Source of the DNA: Tunturibacter empetritectus
Lineage (GTDB): Bacteria > Acidobacteriota > Terriglobia > Terriglobales > Acidobacteriaceae
Assembly: GCF_040358985.1 (NCBI RefSeq)
Contig: NZ_CP132932.1
Span: 4,526,001 to 4,590,000 of the forward strand
DNA: 64,000 nucleotides
Direction: 5' to 3'
Part shown: positions 10,190 through 19,543 of the stretch, one piece after another
How the letters are laid out: every line of letters starts with the position of its first letter
Numbering within the stretch: position 1 is the first letter of the stretch
Made by a program: the position numbers and the translations under genes
The notes under the pieces: model-generated
Seen by the model: the letters and a program-made list of their open reading frames with translations, nothing else
What the model was told of the DNA's origin: nothing
Databases searched by the model: none

Positions 10190-11626
10190 TTACTGCTTTA
10201 TTTGTTTGCCAGCAAGGTCTACCAGGCTGCTGTTTGGATCGTTTCCGAGTGCGCGAAACTGTTCCCAGGTTTTCTTTCCACGGTTTTCAAAGTGTTCACC
10301 ACCGGCTTTGAGAATATACGTATTGTTATCGAAGTGATTATTTGTCGCGGATCCCGAGGCATCCATCAAGCCACTGGCTCCTCCACGGCCTTCGAAGGTG
10401 ATGGTGTTGTGAATAATTTGATTATTCGCACCGAGCCTGGTTCCCAAATCTCCCATTCCACGCTCTTGATTGATAACAACTATCCCGTTGCCAGCGTCAG
10501 GGGGCACGATAACAATATTGTCCCGAACGATAACATTGCTTGAATTCTGTACGCTAATCTGTGCCTGCCAAAGAGAGATACGCGGCGGTGCTCCGTTCCA
10601 GCGAACGGTGTTCTGTTCGATCAGAGCGTCGTAACTTATCTCATGTTGAATTCCGCTGCCAGCATTGTGCTCGACTCGGTTCATGCGGTAGGTCGTGTTC
10701 TTATTATCGATATCGGTCCACAGTCCGCTGCCAACGTTATCGTGTACGTAGTTATTCAGAACTCGCAGGTTGGTGGTGCGGGCAAATTTGGTGCCGCCAG
10801 CCTCCCAACCGGGATCGTAACCGGCGTAGTTATTGAACGCGATTTCGGAGTTTTCAACCAGCACGTTCGCTCCGCGCGCCCCAAGGCCCTTTTGCCCATT
10901 GTGATGGATGTTGCAATGCTCGATCGTGGCCCCGTCTGACAGTTGAATGCCAGTACCGTGAGAAAATCGCACTTCGGTGTCGGTCAAGGTCCACCCTTGC
11001 GCGCCACCTTGTCCGTTACCTAGAGACCCTTGACCTCCAACAGCTCCAAATTGCGGAATGGATGCATACTTTTCCACGATGAGGTGAGAGATGGTTACAT
11101 TTCGTCCCGTATTGTTGAACGCGGTTTTGGCGACGGCTATCTCGAGTTTATGGCCAGCGGGATTGAACCCTATCACAGCGCTGCCGTTGGCTTCGTCATA
11201 AAACCATGTGTTTACGCTTAGTGCGTCAGAGCTCGCGACTGGCATCAATGGCTTGTCATCAAGGTACAAGTCACGTTGAATATTGCAGAGGGGGTGGTCA
11301 TGCATACAGCGAATCTTCCCGATAGTAATAACGCCCACCGGAGCAGACCAGACGTTGCCTGAGCCACGAAAATTGAGAGGCTGCGCCCCATCCAGGATTA
11401 CGTTCCCTTCCCCTGTAAAACTGTCGCCATCTTTCGGATTGATTTGCTGGCCGATGTAAATGCCTGGCGAAAAGACAAACTTTGTACCTGGCGGTGCCGC
11501 TGCAACCCGTGCAGCGACGTCAGTTCCGGGGGCCAACTTGACGATCTGTGCCGTTAGCGGCGTAACCGCCGACACTATTAGTATCGTGGCTAGCGCACAG
11601 AGGCGCGACTTGTCGTTATGCTTCAC
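10190..11626 (-). CDS. Secreted right-handed parallel beta-helix protein (copy 2)
   Basis: A 478-residue protein with a good signal peptide at 1-26 (basic start, hydrophobic core, cleavage after LTA). Next comes an APPGTKFVFSPGIYIGQQI segment, a DGAQPLNF block and Asn-rich coils such as VLNNYVHDNVG and IIHNTITFEG that mark a parallel beta-helix. The order of blocks is the same as in the neighbouring paralogue, indicating an old tandem duplication. It is probably exported to the periplasm or surface to act on the polysaccharide made by this locus. The specific reaction is unknown. Confidence 0.82.
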   Translation of the reverse strand: MKHNDKSRLCALATILIVSAVTPLTAQIVKLAPGTDVAARVAAAPPGTKFVFSPGIYIGQQINPKDGDSFTGEGNVILDGAQPLNFRGSGNVWSAPVGVITIGKIRCMHDHPLCNIQRDLYLDDKPLMPVASSDALSVNTWFYDEANGSAVIGFNPAGHKLEIAVAKTAFNNTGRNVTISHLIVEKYASIPQFGAVGGQGSLGNGQGGAQGWTLTDTEVRFSHGTGIQLSDGATIEHCNIHHNGQKGLGARGANVLVENSEIAFNNYAGYDPGWEAGGTKFARTTNLRVLNNYVHDNVGSGLWTDIDNKNTTYRMNRVEHNAGSGIQHEISYDALIEQNTVRWNGAPPRISLWQAQISVQNSSNVIVRDNIVIVPPDAGNGIVVINQERGMGDLGTRLGANNQIIHNTITFEGRGGASGLMDASGSATNNHFDNNTYILKAGGEHFENRGKKTWEQFRALGNDPNSSLVDLAGKQIKQ

Positions 11627-11702
11627 GGGTGCCCCTGGTGTTTGGTGTGAGTAAAAAATGTACCCCTCCCTCTTCCGCTCCCCCTGAGAGATTTGATTGA
11701 AG

Positions 11703-13115
11703 TTAAGAGGAGGCTGTACGGTTGGATTGAATATGAGCGAGAACCGGAAGTTCAGTCCAGTCGCTTTCTGCCACTAAGTTTGTGATCGTTCCGTGGTCCG
11801 CATAAGCGAAGTGCTCTTTGTAAACAGTTTGCAGAGCTACACCAAAGCCCATTAACGACCAGAACCAGATGCCCAGTTGAGGGCCTTCCAGAGCAACGTC
11901 GAAGCAGGAGTCAACCACCATGGCGAGCCAGTAGACGAAACACCAGAGCGCGACGCGGGACCATACCACGCGATCGCGCCTCTTGGCGTGGAGCACCATC
12001 CTGACCATTTGAAACGCGAAGGTCACTAATAGCGCAATCCAAAGCGCAAACCCTGGAACACCGGACCGCGCGAGAATTGACATGCTCGAGTTGTGGGGTG
12101 CTCGCAGGACATGTCCTGCTCCAATCTGAAAACCATCGGAATCGGCTAAATTTACGCCGTATCCTTTTCCAGTCCAGAAATACGAGCCGCCAAAGGTATA
12201 GCCTATGATTTTCTTCCACCAATCCAGCCGCCAGTGCGCCGTATTGCTCGTGGCAGTGTTGCTTGAATCCTGAGGGAAAAAGACGCTACTCACGTTGGTT
12301 ACAAGTTGGTCAAGAGAAAGGGTGCGGGCAGCGCTGATGTGCACCTTAGCTCCCGCCGCGCCGAAGACTAGAAGTACAGCGACAACTCCGCCAGCTAAGA
12401 TTATTCCCGCACGCCCCCAACTGATCTTTTTGGCCAGCAACGTTACCAGGACGAGAGCTACGATAACCGAAAGCATTCCACCACGATTGACCGACGAAAC
12501 GAAGACGAATGACACCAGAGCCCCAGCAGCGGTTATCAGGTACCGCACAGAAGCGCGCGGCTTAGAGTCGGTTCGCTGCCATAGCATGTCGAGCGAAAGA
12601 AGAAGGAAGGCGAACACTCCCGCCAGATGGGCCCCCATGTCTCCCATTTTTATCGAGAATAAGCGGGTTCCTCCTTCAGTTTCGTCGTCTGCGTGGAGTA
12701 GAAAACGGAGCATCATGAGCACACAAAGTATAGGCGTATACCACATGAGAAACCGCCCATACACAGTAGGAACGCGCATCAACATCTTCGGCCGGCGAAT
12801 CAACAGGCTGGCCGCAAGCAAGAAAAAGATTCCGTAGATCCAGATCGCTGAATCGCGCACTGTATCCACGCCGTAACTGCCCAGATAGGGCAAAGTGCAG
12901 CCCAAGTTGAAGACGGCGAAGACAATATAGAGCAGACCTAACGGGGTACGCAGTACAGGCATGATGGCGCCGGGCACCAACGCCAGCAAAATGCCCGGCA
13001 CAAGAACCAGCTCTCCCACGTAAATCGGTGGGACACCGAAGTGCGCGAAGCCACGGTCCAAGACCATGTACCCCAAAAGCAGCCCCGCCAGCATTTTTAG
13101 CCAAAACCTGTACAT
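11703..13115 (-). CDS. O-antigen ligase/polymerase-like membrane protein (Wzy/WaaL type)
   Basis: A 470-residue integral membrane protein with about ten hydrophobic segments. A long loop in the C-terminal half contains the GKGYGVNL and APHNSSMSILARSGVPG stretches, the latter resembling the His-containing periplasmic motif of the O-antigen ligase family. In a locus with Wzx-, Wza- and Wzc-like genes it most likely polymerises repeat units. It lies 60 bases downstream of the exporter gene, in the same minus-strand group. Polymerase and ligase cannot be separated by sequence alone. Confidence 0.83.
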   Translation of the reverse strand: MYRFWLKMLAGLLLGYMVLDRGFAHFGVPPIYVGELVLVPGILLALVPGAIMPVLRTPLGLLYIVFAVFNLGCTLPYLGSYGVDTVRDSAIWIYGIFFLLAASLLIRRPKMLMRVPTVYGRFLMWYTPILCVLMMLRFLLHADDETEGGTRLFSIKMGDMGAHLAGVFAFLLLSLDMLWQRTDSKPRASVRYLITAAGALVSFVFVSSVNRGGMLSVIVALVLVTLLAKKISWGRAGIILAGGVVAVLLVFGAAGAKVHISAARTLSLDQLVTNVSSVFFPQDSSNTATSNTAHWRLDWWKKIIGYTFGGSYFWTGKGYGVNLADSDGFQIGAGHVLRAPHNSSMSILARSGVPGFALWIALLVTFAFQMVRMVLHAKRRDRVVWSRVALWCFVYWLAMVVDSCFDVALEGPQLGIWFWSLMGFGVALQTVYKEHFAYADHGTITNLVAESDWTELPVLAHIQSNRTASS

Positions 13116-13175
13116 TGCGTCCTATTCGACCTGCACATTCAACCAAGGCAAGGATCGGGCCTTAGAAGACTCTTA

Positions 13176-14213
13176 CTAATGCGACACGCCGGTATAGATA
13201 AGTGCGTTCGAAGCTTGGAAAGCTAGCTGCTTCGTGGTTCCGAGCGTGAGTTTCGTCTTGCTGTTCGGGATATAAACGATATCGTCCGGCTCGAGCGGTT
13301 TAGGGTTAGCTTTGCCTGCAACGATGGCTTTGTAGTCGATCGGTATGCTGATCAATCCGTCATCGGTCTTCCGAATGATACGAATCTTCCCCAGGGCAGC
13401 GTAGTAGTTCGTATCGAGCGCAAGGGAGATCGCCTGAATGACATTCATGGAACCATCCGGCTGCATCACGTATCCGCCGGGCCGATTTACGGCACCCAGT
13501 ACATAGACAATTCCTGCTCGATTTACGACGACAGTATCACCTGCACTCACAGTGAATTTCTTGAGGTTGCTGGTGTCACCGTCATGCAGGAATTTAACAA
13601 CCTCTTCGTCGTGGCTAGATCCATGCCTGAGGATGATGCGGTTGCCTGCGTTGGCAGTGGCCCCGCCAGCGATGGTAATTGCTGTGAGCAAATCGGTTGG
13701 CGAGATCAACTCATAGTTGCCAGGAGACTGAACTTCACCCAAGATTGCTGCCTGAGGCGAGACATACTGCGTGATTGAAATCGTAATCTGAGGATTTTTA
13801 AGCATCTCAGATTTCGTATAGGCGTTCTCAATTGCTACCCCCGCCTCGGCTTCGTTCATTCCTTGCACATGTACATGTCCGGCGAGAGAAAGATTTATTT
13901 CGCCATTTTCACTAACACGGGCGTCCTGATTGAGCTGGGGCTCGTTAAAGACGGATATTTGAAGAAGAAATCCTGGCTGAATTCTAAGCTTCTCCAGGTC
14001 GGCAGGCGCTGCAACGATGCCTCCACCCGCTGCATTGGCGCCAAGAGGCCTTCTTCCAAATACGGATTGGGGTTGGGTGTTTGGTAACGGTCCAGTCTGC
14101 TGTTGTGGAATCAGTGAAGGAGTCTGTGCTTGGACGAGCCTTGATGGCACTGATGCTGCAAACAAGAGCGATAGAACAAAAAGAGTATGGGTATATGTAT
14201 TAATTTTTGGCAT
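13176..14213 (-). CDS. Polysaccharide export outer-membrane protein (Wza-like, SLBB)
   Basis: About 345 residues from ATG 14213. A signal peptide is followed by a Pro/Gln-rich linker, then a polysaccharide-export domain (IQPGFLLQISVFNEPQLNQ, SENGEINLSLAGHVHVQGM) and SLBB repeats (AAILGEVQSPGNYEL, VYVLGAVNRPGGYVM). No lipobox Cys is apparent after the signal. It should form the outer-membrane channel for the polymer. The start overlaps the end of the kinase gene by 14 bases, implying translational coupling; the frame is open further upstream but those residues look non-coding. Confidence 0.9.
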   Translation of the reverse strand: MPKINTYTHTLFVLSLLFAASVPSRLVQAQTPSLIPQQQTGPLPNTQPQSVFGRRPLGANAAGGGIVAAPADLEKLRIQPGFLLQISVFNEPQLNQDARVSENGEINLSLAGHVHVQGMNEAEAGVAIENAYTKSEMLKNPQITISITQYVSPQAAILGEVQSPGNYELISPTDLLTAITIAGGATANAGNRIILRHGSSHDEEVVKFLHDGDTSNLKKFTVSAGDTVVVNRAGIVYVLGAVNRPGGYVMQPDGSMNVIQAISLALDTNYYAALGKIRIIRKTDDGLISIPIDYKAIVAGKANPKPLEPDDIVYIPNSKTKLTLGTTKQLAFQASNALIYTGVSH

Positions 14214-16485
14214 AGGAGCTGGCAGCGTCCTTTCCGTGATATCCGTAATAACCGTAGAAATTCGACGAGTCGAGCGCCACGTCGTTAACGATGACTCCAA
14301 GCAACTTGCTACCGGAATCAAGGAGCGCACGGCATGATCGCTGAAACGCCTGTTTTGGCGTGACTCCAGCGCGTACAACGAGTACTGTTGCGTCCATCAT
14401 CGGAGCCATGACACTTACGTCCGCGAAGAAAGAGACAGGTGGCGAATCGATCAGGATAAAGTCAAAATTCCGTTTGAGATTCTCGAGCAATTGCCTGAAA
14501 CGAGGTGACTCAATCAACAGCAGAGGCGACTCCAGCGAACTTCCTGAGGGGAGAACGAAGAGATTGGCTACTGAACTGTGCGGTTGGATGAAGTCGTTGG
14601 CATCCCCTTCGCCGGCCAGCAGATCGCTCAAACCCTTTTGTGTATTCTTCCCTGATCGAGTATCTACTTCCGCCCGACGAAGGTCGCTATCGAGGGCGAG
14701 CACCCGTGCTCCGCTAAAGGCAAAGGCGCTAGCAAGTTCGATGACAGAATTCGATTTACCATCGCCGTTCATCGGGCTTGTCACGAGAATAGTGCGGAGC
14801 GCCGCTCCAGCTGTGTTTATCAAGATCGAGGCACGAATCTGACGATACGCTTCGAGGGAAAGTCTATCTTCATTCTCGATTCTTTGAGAATGCCCGTTGA
14901 TGACTCTTCCCACGCTGCTAGCCAGCCCTCTAGGGGAAGAGGCCTGTTTGAGCCGCGTGAGGCTGGGTACGGCACCAAGAATCGGCACAGGCGAAACTGC
15001 CTCCATCGCCTCAACTGTCTCAAGTGTATGGTCACCACGATTGCGATAGAAGGCCGCTCCCAATCCAAATAACAATCCAGCGCCAAGGCCGAGGGATAGG
15101 TTTAAAGGGTAGTTCGGCGAACTTGGAGTTGGCATGGGCAGCGCGCGGTCAACGATGGTAATATTCGCTCCGCGTACACTAGCGGCAACCTCTGCTTCAC
15201 GGAGCTTCGTTCGCAGGCCTTCGTAAAGAGCACGGTTCCCTTCGGCTTCTTTGCTCAATAGCTGAAACTGAGTCGCCTTATCGTTAAGCTTGTTAGCGTC
15301 AGCGACGTTCTGGTCGTAGGTTTGCTTAAGCATCGATTCGTTCTTAGCGGCGAGGGAGTAATCATTTTCCGCTCGCGATCGCAGGTTATCTACTGCACGA
15401 GCGATCGAGCTTTGGATGGAGGCCATCTGGCTCTTTGTTTCAACAAGCGTCGGGTAACGAGAGCCATACTTGCTTTCCATATCCGAGTACTGAGCCTTGA
15501 GCTGCGCTTCCTGCAACCTCAGACTTTGAAGCACAGCGAGATCCGTACCGGCAACTCCATTAAGCACTTGAGGATTCGATCCTAGTCCCACAATGAGTTC
15601 TGGATCGCGGGTGGCCAGGAGTTTGATAATAGCTTCCTTTTGAATTCGCTCCGACTCAGCCTGAACGACAGATTGGTTGAGCGCGACAAGCTTTTGCAAA
15701 AGCGGATTTTGTGCGTTATCCGAGCCTGTGCCGACAAACCCAAAGAAACCATTTTCTTTCTCAAAGTCGGTAACCTGCTTGTTAGAAACCGCAACTTGTT
15801 GTTTGAGATCCTCGATCTGCTTCTGCAGCCAGTCAGAGGCCTGGACGGCACTCGAGTAATGTCGGGCGATGTAATCGGATATATAAATCCCAATTAGCGA
15901 GTTGACGACGGCGGCCGAACGCTTGGGGTCGCGGTCATCAAAGCTTATCTGTACCAGACGCGTGCCCGGAAGAGGTTTGACATTGAGATTCGACTTGAAC
16001 CGCTTAAGGACTTCGATTCTACGGAGCGGAGCATCTGCCAAAGGCAAATCAGCCTCGGCTGCAAATTTGCCGATCTTTGAAGTCTTATATGGATCGACTG
16101 CCTCAAGATTGTTCTGCTGAATTGTTTCCATTGCAAGGCCGTCACTGTGCAACATCTCAGTCAGGGTGGATAGGTTCGTTCCGAGATCGTCTGCTCCGGA
16201 ATCAGATTCTGGGCTGAAATCGCTTAGGCCGAGCTTATTACCGTCGGCCGACTTCAACTCAACGTGAGCCACGGAACGATAGTTGGGCGTCATGAGGAGC
16301 GAGCTTAAGAGCGCTAACGCCAACCCTGCCAAAATGCTCCATAAAATCACAGGCCTTTGACGTCGCAATACACGACTAACATCACCCATCGATAATTCTT
16401 CGTGGATTGTGGAGCCAAAGCCACCGTAATGCTCCATTGCTTTTGGTCCCGGACGCGCATCAGGCAGAAGCGGGTTCATTGACAT
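14200..16485 (-). CDS. Wzc-like polysaccharide co-polymerase and tyrosine autokinase
   Basis: A 761-residue protein. An N-terminal Wzz domain has TM1 near 45-65. A long coiled-coil region follows (about 230-440), with TM2 near 455-475 after a Pro-rich PMPTPSSPNYP stretch. The cytosolic BY-kinase domain has a Walker A loop SPMNGDGKSNS near 570, Walker A' VLALDSDLRR near 595 and Walker B FILIDSPPV. The C-terminus is Tyr-rich (FYGYYGYHG), the expected autophosphorylation cluster. Walker A has NGDGKSN where GEGKST is usual. It should control chain length and export. It is the first gene of the minus-strand export operon. Confidence 0.92.
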   Translation of the reverse strand: MSMNPLLPDARPGPKAMEHYGGFGSTIHEELSMGDVSRVLRRQRPVILWSILAGLALALLSSLLMTPNYRSVAHVELKSADGNKLGLSDFSPESDSGADDLGTNLSTLTEMLHSDGLAMETIQQNNLEAVDPYKTSKIGKFAAEADLPLADAPLRRIEVLKRFKSNLNVKPLPGTRLVQISFDDRDPKRSAAVVNSLIGIYISDYIARHYSSAVQASDWLQKQIEDLKQQVAVSNKQVTDFEKENGFFGFVGTGSDNAQNPLLQKLVALNQSVVQAESERIQKEAIIKLLATRDPELIVGLGSNPQVLNGVAGTDLAVLQSLRLQEAQLKAQYSDMESKYGSRYPTLVETKSQMASIQSSIARAVDNLRSRAENDYSLAAKNESMLKQTYDQNVADANKLNDKATQFQLLSKEAEGNRALYEGLRTKLREAEVAASVRGANITIVDRALPMPTPSSPNYPLNLSLGLGAGLLFGLGAAFYRNRGDHTLETVEAMEAVSPVPILGAVPSLTRLKQASSPRGLASSVGRVINGHSQRIENEDRLSLEAYRQIRASILINTAGAALRTILVTSPMNGDGKSNSVIELASAFAFSGARVLALDSDLRRAEVDTRSGKNTQKGLSDLLAGEGDANDFIQPHSSVANLFVLPSGSSLESPLLLIESPRFRQLLENLKRNFDFILIDSPPVSFFADVSVMAPMMDATVLVVRAGVTPKQAFQRSCRALLDSGSKLLGVIVNDVALDSSNFYGYYGYHGKDAASSYAKN

Positions 16486-16823
16486 TGAGCGTTATCCCCA
16501 AATTATTTTTTGTATTCTGCGAGTGGCTGAATGCGAACGGCCAGATATCAATTCACCCTACGTTCGATTTTCTACGCTTCCGTGACCGCCAACTCAAGAT
16601 AGACCATCACTACCGAACGTTATGAACTTCCAGCATCATTCTATTATGAACAAGCGTCATGTGTCTCCACAAAACTCTCATCTAGCTTTCACCGTAGGGA
16701 AGTTACTTTTCATAAGGGTTACCGTGGTGCAGGCAACCTATGTCGGAAGATGTAGTTGGCCGATTTGTAACGTAGTGGAAAGAAAGCGACCAACAATCAA
16801 TGACGACAAGGGATCTCTACCGC
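16486..16823. other. Upstream region of the EPS export operon
   Basis: A 338-base gap before the Wzc-like gene on the minus strand and after the end of the 16824-17819 gene. No supported ORF or hairpin terminator. It probably contains the promoter of the kinase-exporter-polymerase group, but I cannot mark a site. Confidence 0.45.
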
Positions 16824-17819
16824 TTACGGCTTCTGGCCTGCAACATTTTCCAGCAGCGTGATATCGGCGGCCGTATAAGTATCACGGATTTGATCGTCAT
16901 TCCGGGCCAAAAGGACGTTGGAATGGTACAACCCAACGTCCTGAGTTCCAGGAGCGAAGGGGAATCGCAAGGGGCGGGTCCAGACTTGTCGAATTTTGTT
17001 GCCAGCCCGCAATGCGTTCGCGTGAAGCCAGACATCATCCGCTTTAGGGCACAGCTGCATGAACACGGAACCAGCGGCCTTGAGACTGCGAAGCAACGAG
17101 CAGGGATAGATGCAACCAGAACCACCGGTAGCAAAATGAAGAAAGCTTGGAGCTGTCGTCCTGCATGGCTGCCAACTTTGATAAGGTGCAACGGCTCGAT
17201 CTCTGAGCTCTACAATGTGAGCTCGATAGCAACTCACTGACTCTGGATCTGCTTGATGCGATCGTACGAGGCCGGCGAGCCACCAGTCGCAGTACAACAT
17301 GTCGTCGTCAGCAGTTGCCAAGGGAGTTTCATAAACGTCTGTCGACATCAAATACGGATAGTATTTTTTGTGGGGACCCAGATTCTCACACGGATGGATC
17401 TCCAAGCCTCTGCGAACTAATTTCTCAAGTCCAGGCGTTCTTACCGCATCCATCTCATCCTTATCCACCCACAGGATGAGCCTTGAAGGGAGAACCGATC
17501 CAGCGGCGATCGATTCCAAGACGAGATGGACTGTCCGGAGCCGATCTCCGTAACTAGTCATCGACACGACAGGGCCGCCAGTCGCAGTCACCGGTGCGAT
17601 GGATTGGTGGTTGCGTTGGCGCAGTCGAGCCAAAAGAAGTTTCGTGTATTTGGTCTCGTGTCTGAGAAGAAAGAGCCAGGTTCGGACGGCTTCAGAAGAT
17701 AGAGCAAGCTTCGCGGTATCGAGTGTCAAATAAAAAATCCTCGTGCCTACGTCGGGAAGAAAGGTTGGATCAGAGGAGACCGTATCGACTTGTCTTGTTT
17801 GTCTTGAAAATTTTAGCAT
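16824..17819 (-). CDS. Glycosyltransferase-like protein with a DDD motif, paralogue of 5438-6337
   Basis: A 331-residue protein that aligns over most of its length with the protein at 5438-6337. Shared blocks are PVVSMTSYGDRLRTV, LILWVDKDE, TADDDMLYCDWW, CPKADDVWLHANALRAG and LARNDDQIRDTYTA. It has about 25 extra N-terminal residues. The acidic DDD motif suggests a metal-dependent GT-A-like transferase. The two copies stand about 11 kb apart on opposite strands, which argues for duplication within the locus followed by divergence. The sugar specificity is unknown. Confidence 0.75.
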   Translation of the reverse strand: MLKFSRQTRQVDTVSSDPTFLPDVGTRIFYLTLDTAKLALSSEAVRTWLFLLRHETKYTKLLLARLRQRNHQSIAPVTATGGPVVSMTSYGDRLRTVHLVLESIAAGSVLPSRLILWVDKDEMDAVRTPGLEKLVRRGLEIHPCENLGPHKKYYPYLMSTDVYETPLATADDDMLYCDWWLAGLVRSHQADPESVSCYRAHIVELRDRAVAPYQSWQPCRTTAPSFLHFATGGSGCIYPCSLLRSLKAAGSVFMQLCPKADDVWLHANALRAGNKIRQVWTRPLRFPFAPGTQDVGLYHSNVLLARNDDQIRDTYTAADITLLENVAGQKP

Positions 17820-18300
17820 TGTTCCTAAGGAATCGGGATTCTAAATTTAGGTTGCCACGCTCGCGGATTAATTTCAAAGGTGTTGCGGATCGATGTTGCA
17901 TCACTCGCAACCACTTGCGTAACAATTTCCAAAATTTGTGTCCGGGAGAGTTTAGTAGGGATCAAAAAAAATCATCGCTCGAATATATATGCCGCGCAGA
18001 TTACATCTTTTTAGAACCGTCGCATGCGCATAGTTGGTTATAATCTGGAGCAAGAGATCCTATTGTTCTCGATGTCTTTTTGTTGATACAAGCAAGGCTT
18101 CCGAGCCATCAAAATAGTATTCCGCTGCGGCATCGTGAAATCTGTCGAGATGGGTTCAATGCGTGCTTAACTGCATTAGTGCCTGTTAGACGCCCGTTTC
18201 GAAGCGTGGATCTGGAACGTCCTTATTAGCTCTTCGTAATTGACAGTCTGGTGATGTCGTTAATCTCTATCTGAATGCCCAAGAACTTAAGGTCACGCTA
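17820..18300. other. Divergent intergenic region, AT-rich
   Basis: A 481-base AT-rich gap separating a minus-strand glycosyltransferase and a plus-strand acyltransferase gene. A perfect TATAAT occurs at 18039-18044, without a well-placed -35 box. No supported gene. It probably holds the promoters of both flanking genes. Confidence 0.4.
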
Positions 18301-19494
18301 ATGCTAGCAGCCATCCAAAGGTCGATCATAAGACTTCACAACAGATCTGATAGTGTTCGGCTTCCCGCGTACTCGGTGCACATGGATGCGATTCGAGCTA
18401 TCGCTGCTTTTCTCGTTCTTGCCGGTCATGCGAGGATGCTCTTCTTTGGCGAACACCAACTTCATAGAAACCCTGCAGCGGCAGGGGCGAGCGCACTTGG
18501 CTTAGGCGGCCAGGCGGTGATGGTTTTCTTTGTGCTGAGTGGATTTCTGGTTGGCGGCAGCGCATGGCGCTCGATTCAAGAAGGTAGATGGTCCTGGCGC
18601 AAGTATCTTTTCCAAAGAATGACCCGGCTGTGGATCGTCCTGATCCCGGCACTGATCGTTGGGGGGATTTTTGACCATGTTGGCATGCAGTTTCTCTATA
18701 GCAATGGAGGTATCTATTCAGCGCCGCCGGGTCAGGGGATGATCGAGCCAACTCTTGGAGCTGCAATGGGATTAAAAGTGTTGGCCGGCAATGCCTTCTT
18801 CTTTCAAAAGATTCTAGTTCCCTCCTACGGAACTAACGCGGCAATGTGGAGTTTGGCAAACGAGTTCTGGTACTACATGCTCTTTCCCCTCTTACTCTTG
18901 ATTTTCGTAGGCCGAACGCCGGTCATTCTACGTGTGCTGTTTGGGTTAATCGCCGCCTGCATTCTTATGCTGATTGGAATAAAAATTGCCGGCCTGTTTT
19001 TGGTGTGGCTGTTGGGCTTTGGGGTTTCGACCTTGGAGTTAACGATTCCGCCGAGGTTCAGGCGTCCCGCTACGATCGTTGCCTTGCTTCAATTCTTAGC
19101 TGTGGTTACAGTCCTACGCCGGTATCAGACACACTTCGTATTGACTGCCAGCGCGATTGGCCTGAGCTTCGCACTATTTCTTTACGTGATTCTGCATGCG
19201 AGGCAGCCTGTCAATAGTCTTTCCTACCAGAGAGTTGCGACAACATTGTCTAAATCTTCCTACACTCTCTACCTGGTGCACCTGCCGTTTCTAGTGTTCC
19301 TGGTAGGTTTGGTCAACAAGCCCTGGCACGCGTGGCCCAAACGGCCGACGTACTTGTTGTTGTCGATCTTATTCGTGGTGATCGCATATTCTTACGCATG
19401 GATTATGTATTTGCTCTTCGAGCGCAACACCGATGCGATCCGCAAGCGGCTTTTTGAAAGAAGAAGCTTAGCGGCGCCCGCTGTGAGATCGTAG
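18301..19494 (+). CDS. Acyltransferase 3 family membrane protein (OafA/YrhL-like)
   Basis: A 397-residue polytopic protein. It begins with the family block MDAIRAIAAFLVLAGHARML near 28-47, containing the conserved Arg and the His after the first TM. GGQAVMVFFVLSGFLVGG near 69 and WSLANEFWYYMLFPLLLL near 183 follow. About ten TM segments are visible. Such proteins O-acetylate (or otherwise acylate) surface sugars, taking acyl groups from the cytosol. ATG 18301 is used; an inner ATG at residue 28 would remove the catalytic block's lead-in. Its role as an EPS decorating enzyme is inferred from location. Confidence 0.88.
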   Translation: MLAAIQRSIIRLHNRSDSVRLPAYSVHMDAIRAIAAFLVLAGHARMLFFGEHQLHRNPAAAGASALGLGGQAVMVFFVLSGFLVGGSAWRSIQEGRWSWRKYLFQRMTRLWIVLIPALIVGGIFDHVGMQFLYSNGGIYSAPPGQGMIEPTLGAAMGLKVLAGNAFFFQKILVPSYGTNAAMWSLANEFWYYMLFPLLLLIFVGRTPVILRVLFGLIAACILMLIGIKIAGLFLVWLLGFGVSTLELTIPPRFRRPATIVALLQFLAVVTVLRRYQTHFVLTASAIGLSFALFLYVILHARQPVNSLSYQRVATTLSKSSYTLYLVHLPFLVFLVGLVNKPWHAWPKRPTYLLLSILFVVIAYSYAWIMYLLFERNTDAIRKRLFERRSLAAPAVRS

Positions 19495-19543
19495 CCGTTC
19501 CGACGCTTATCCGATCTTTCTGCTCACTATCAAGTGAATAGGG

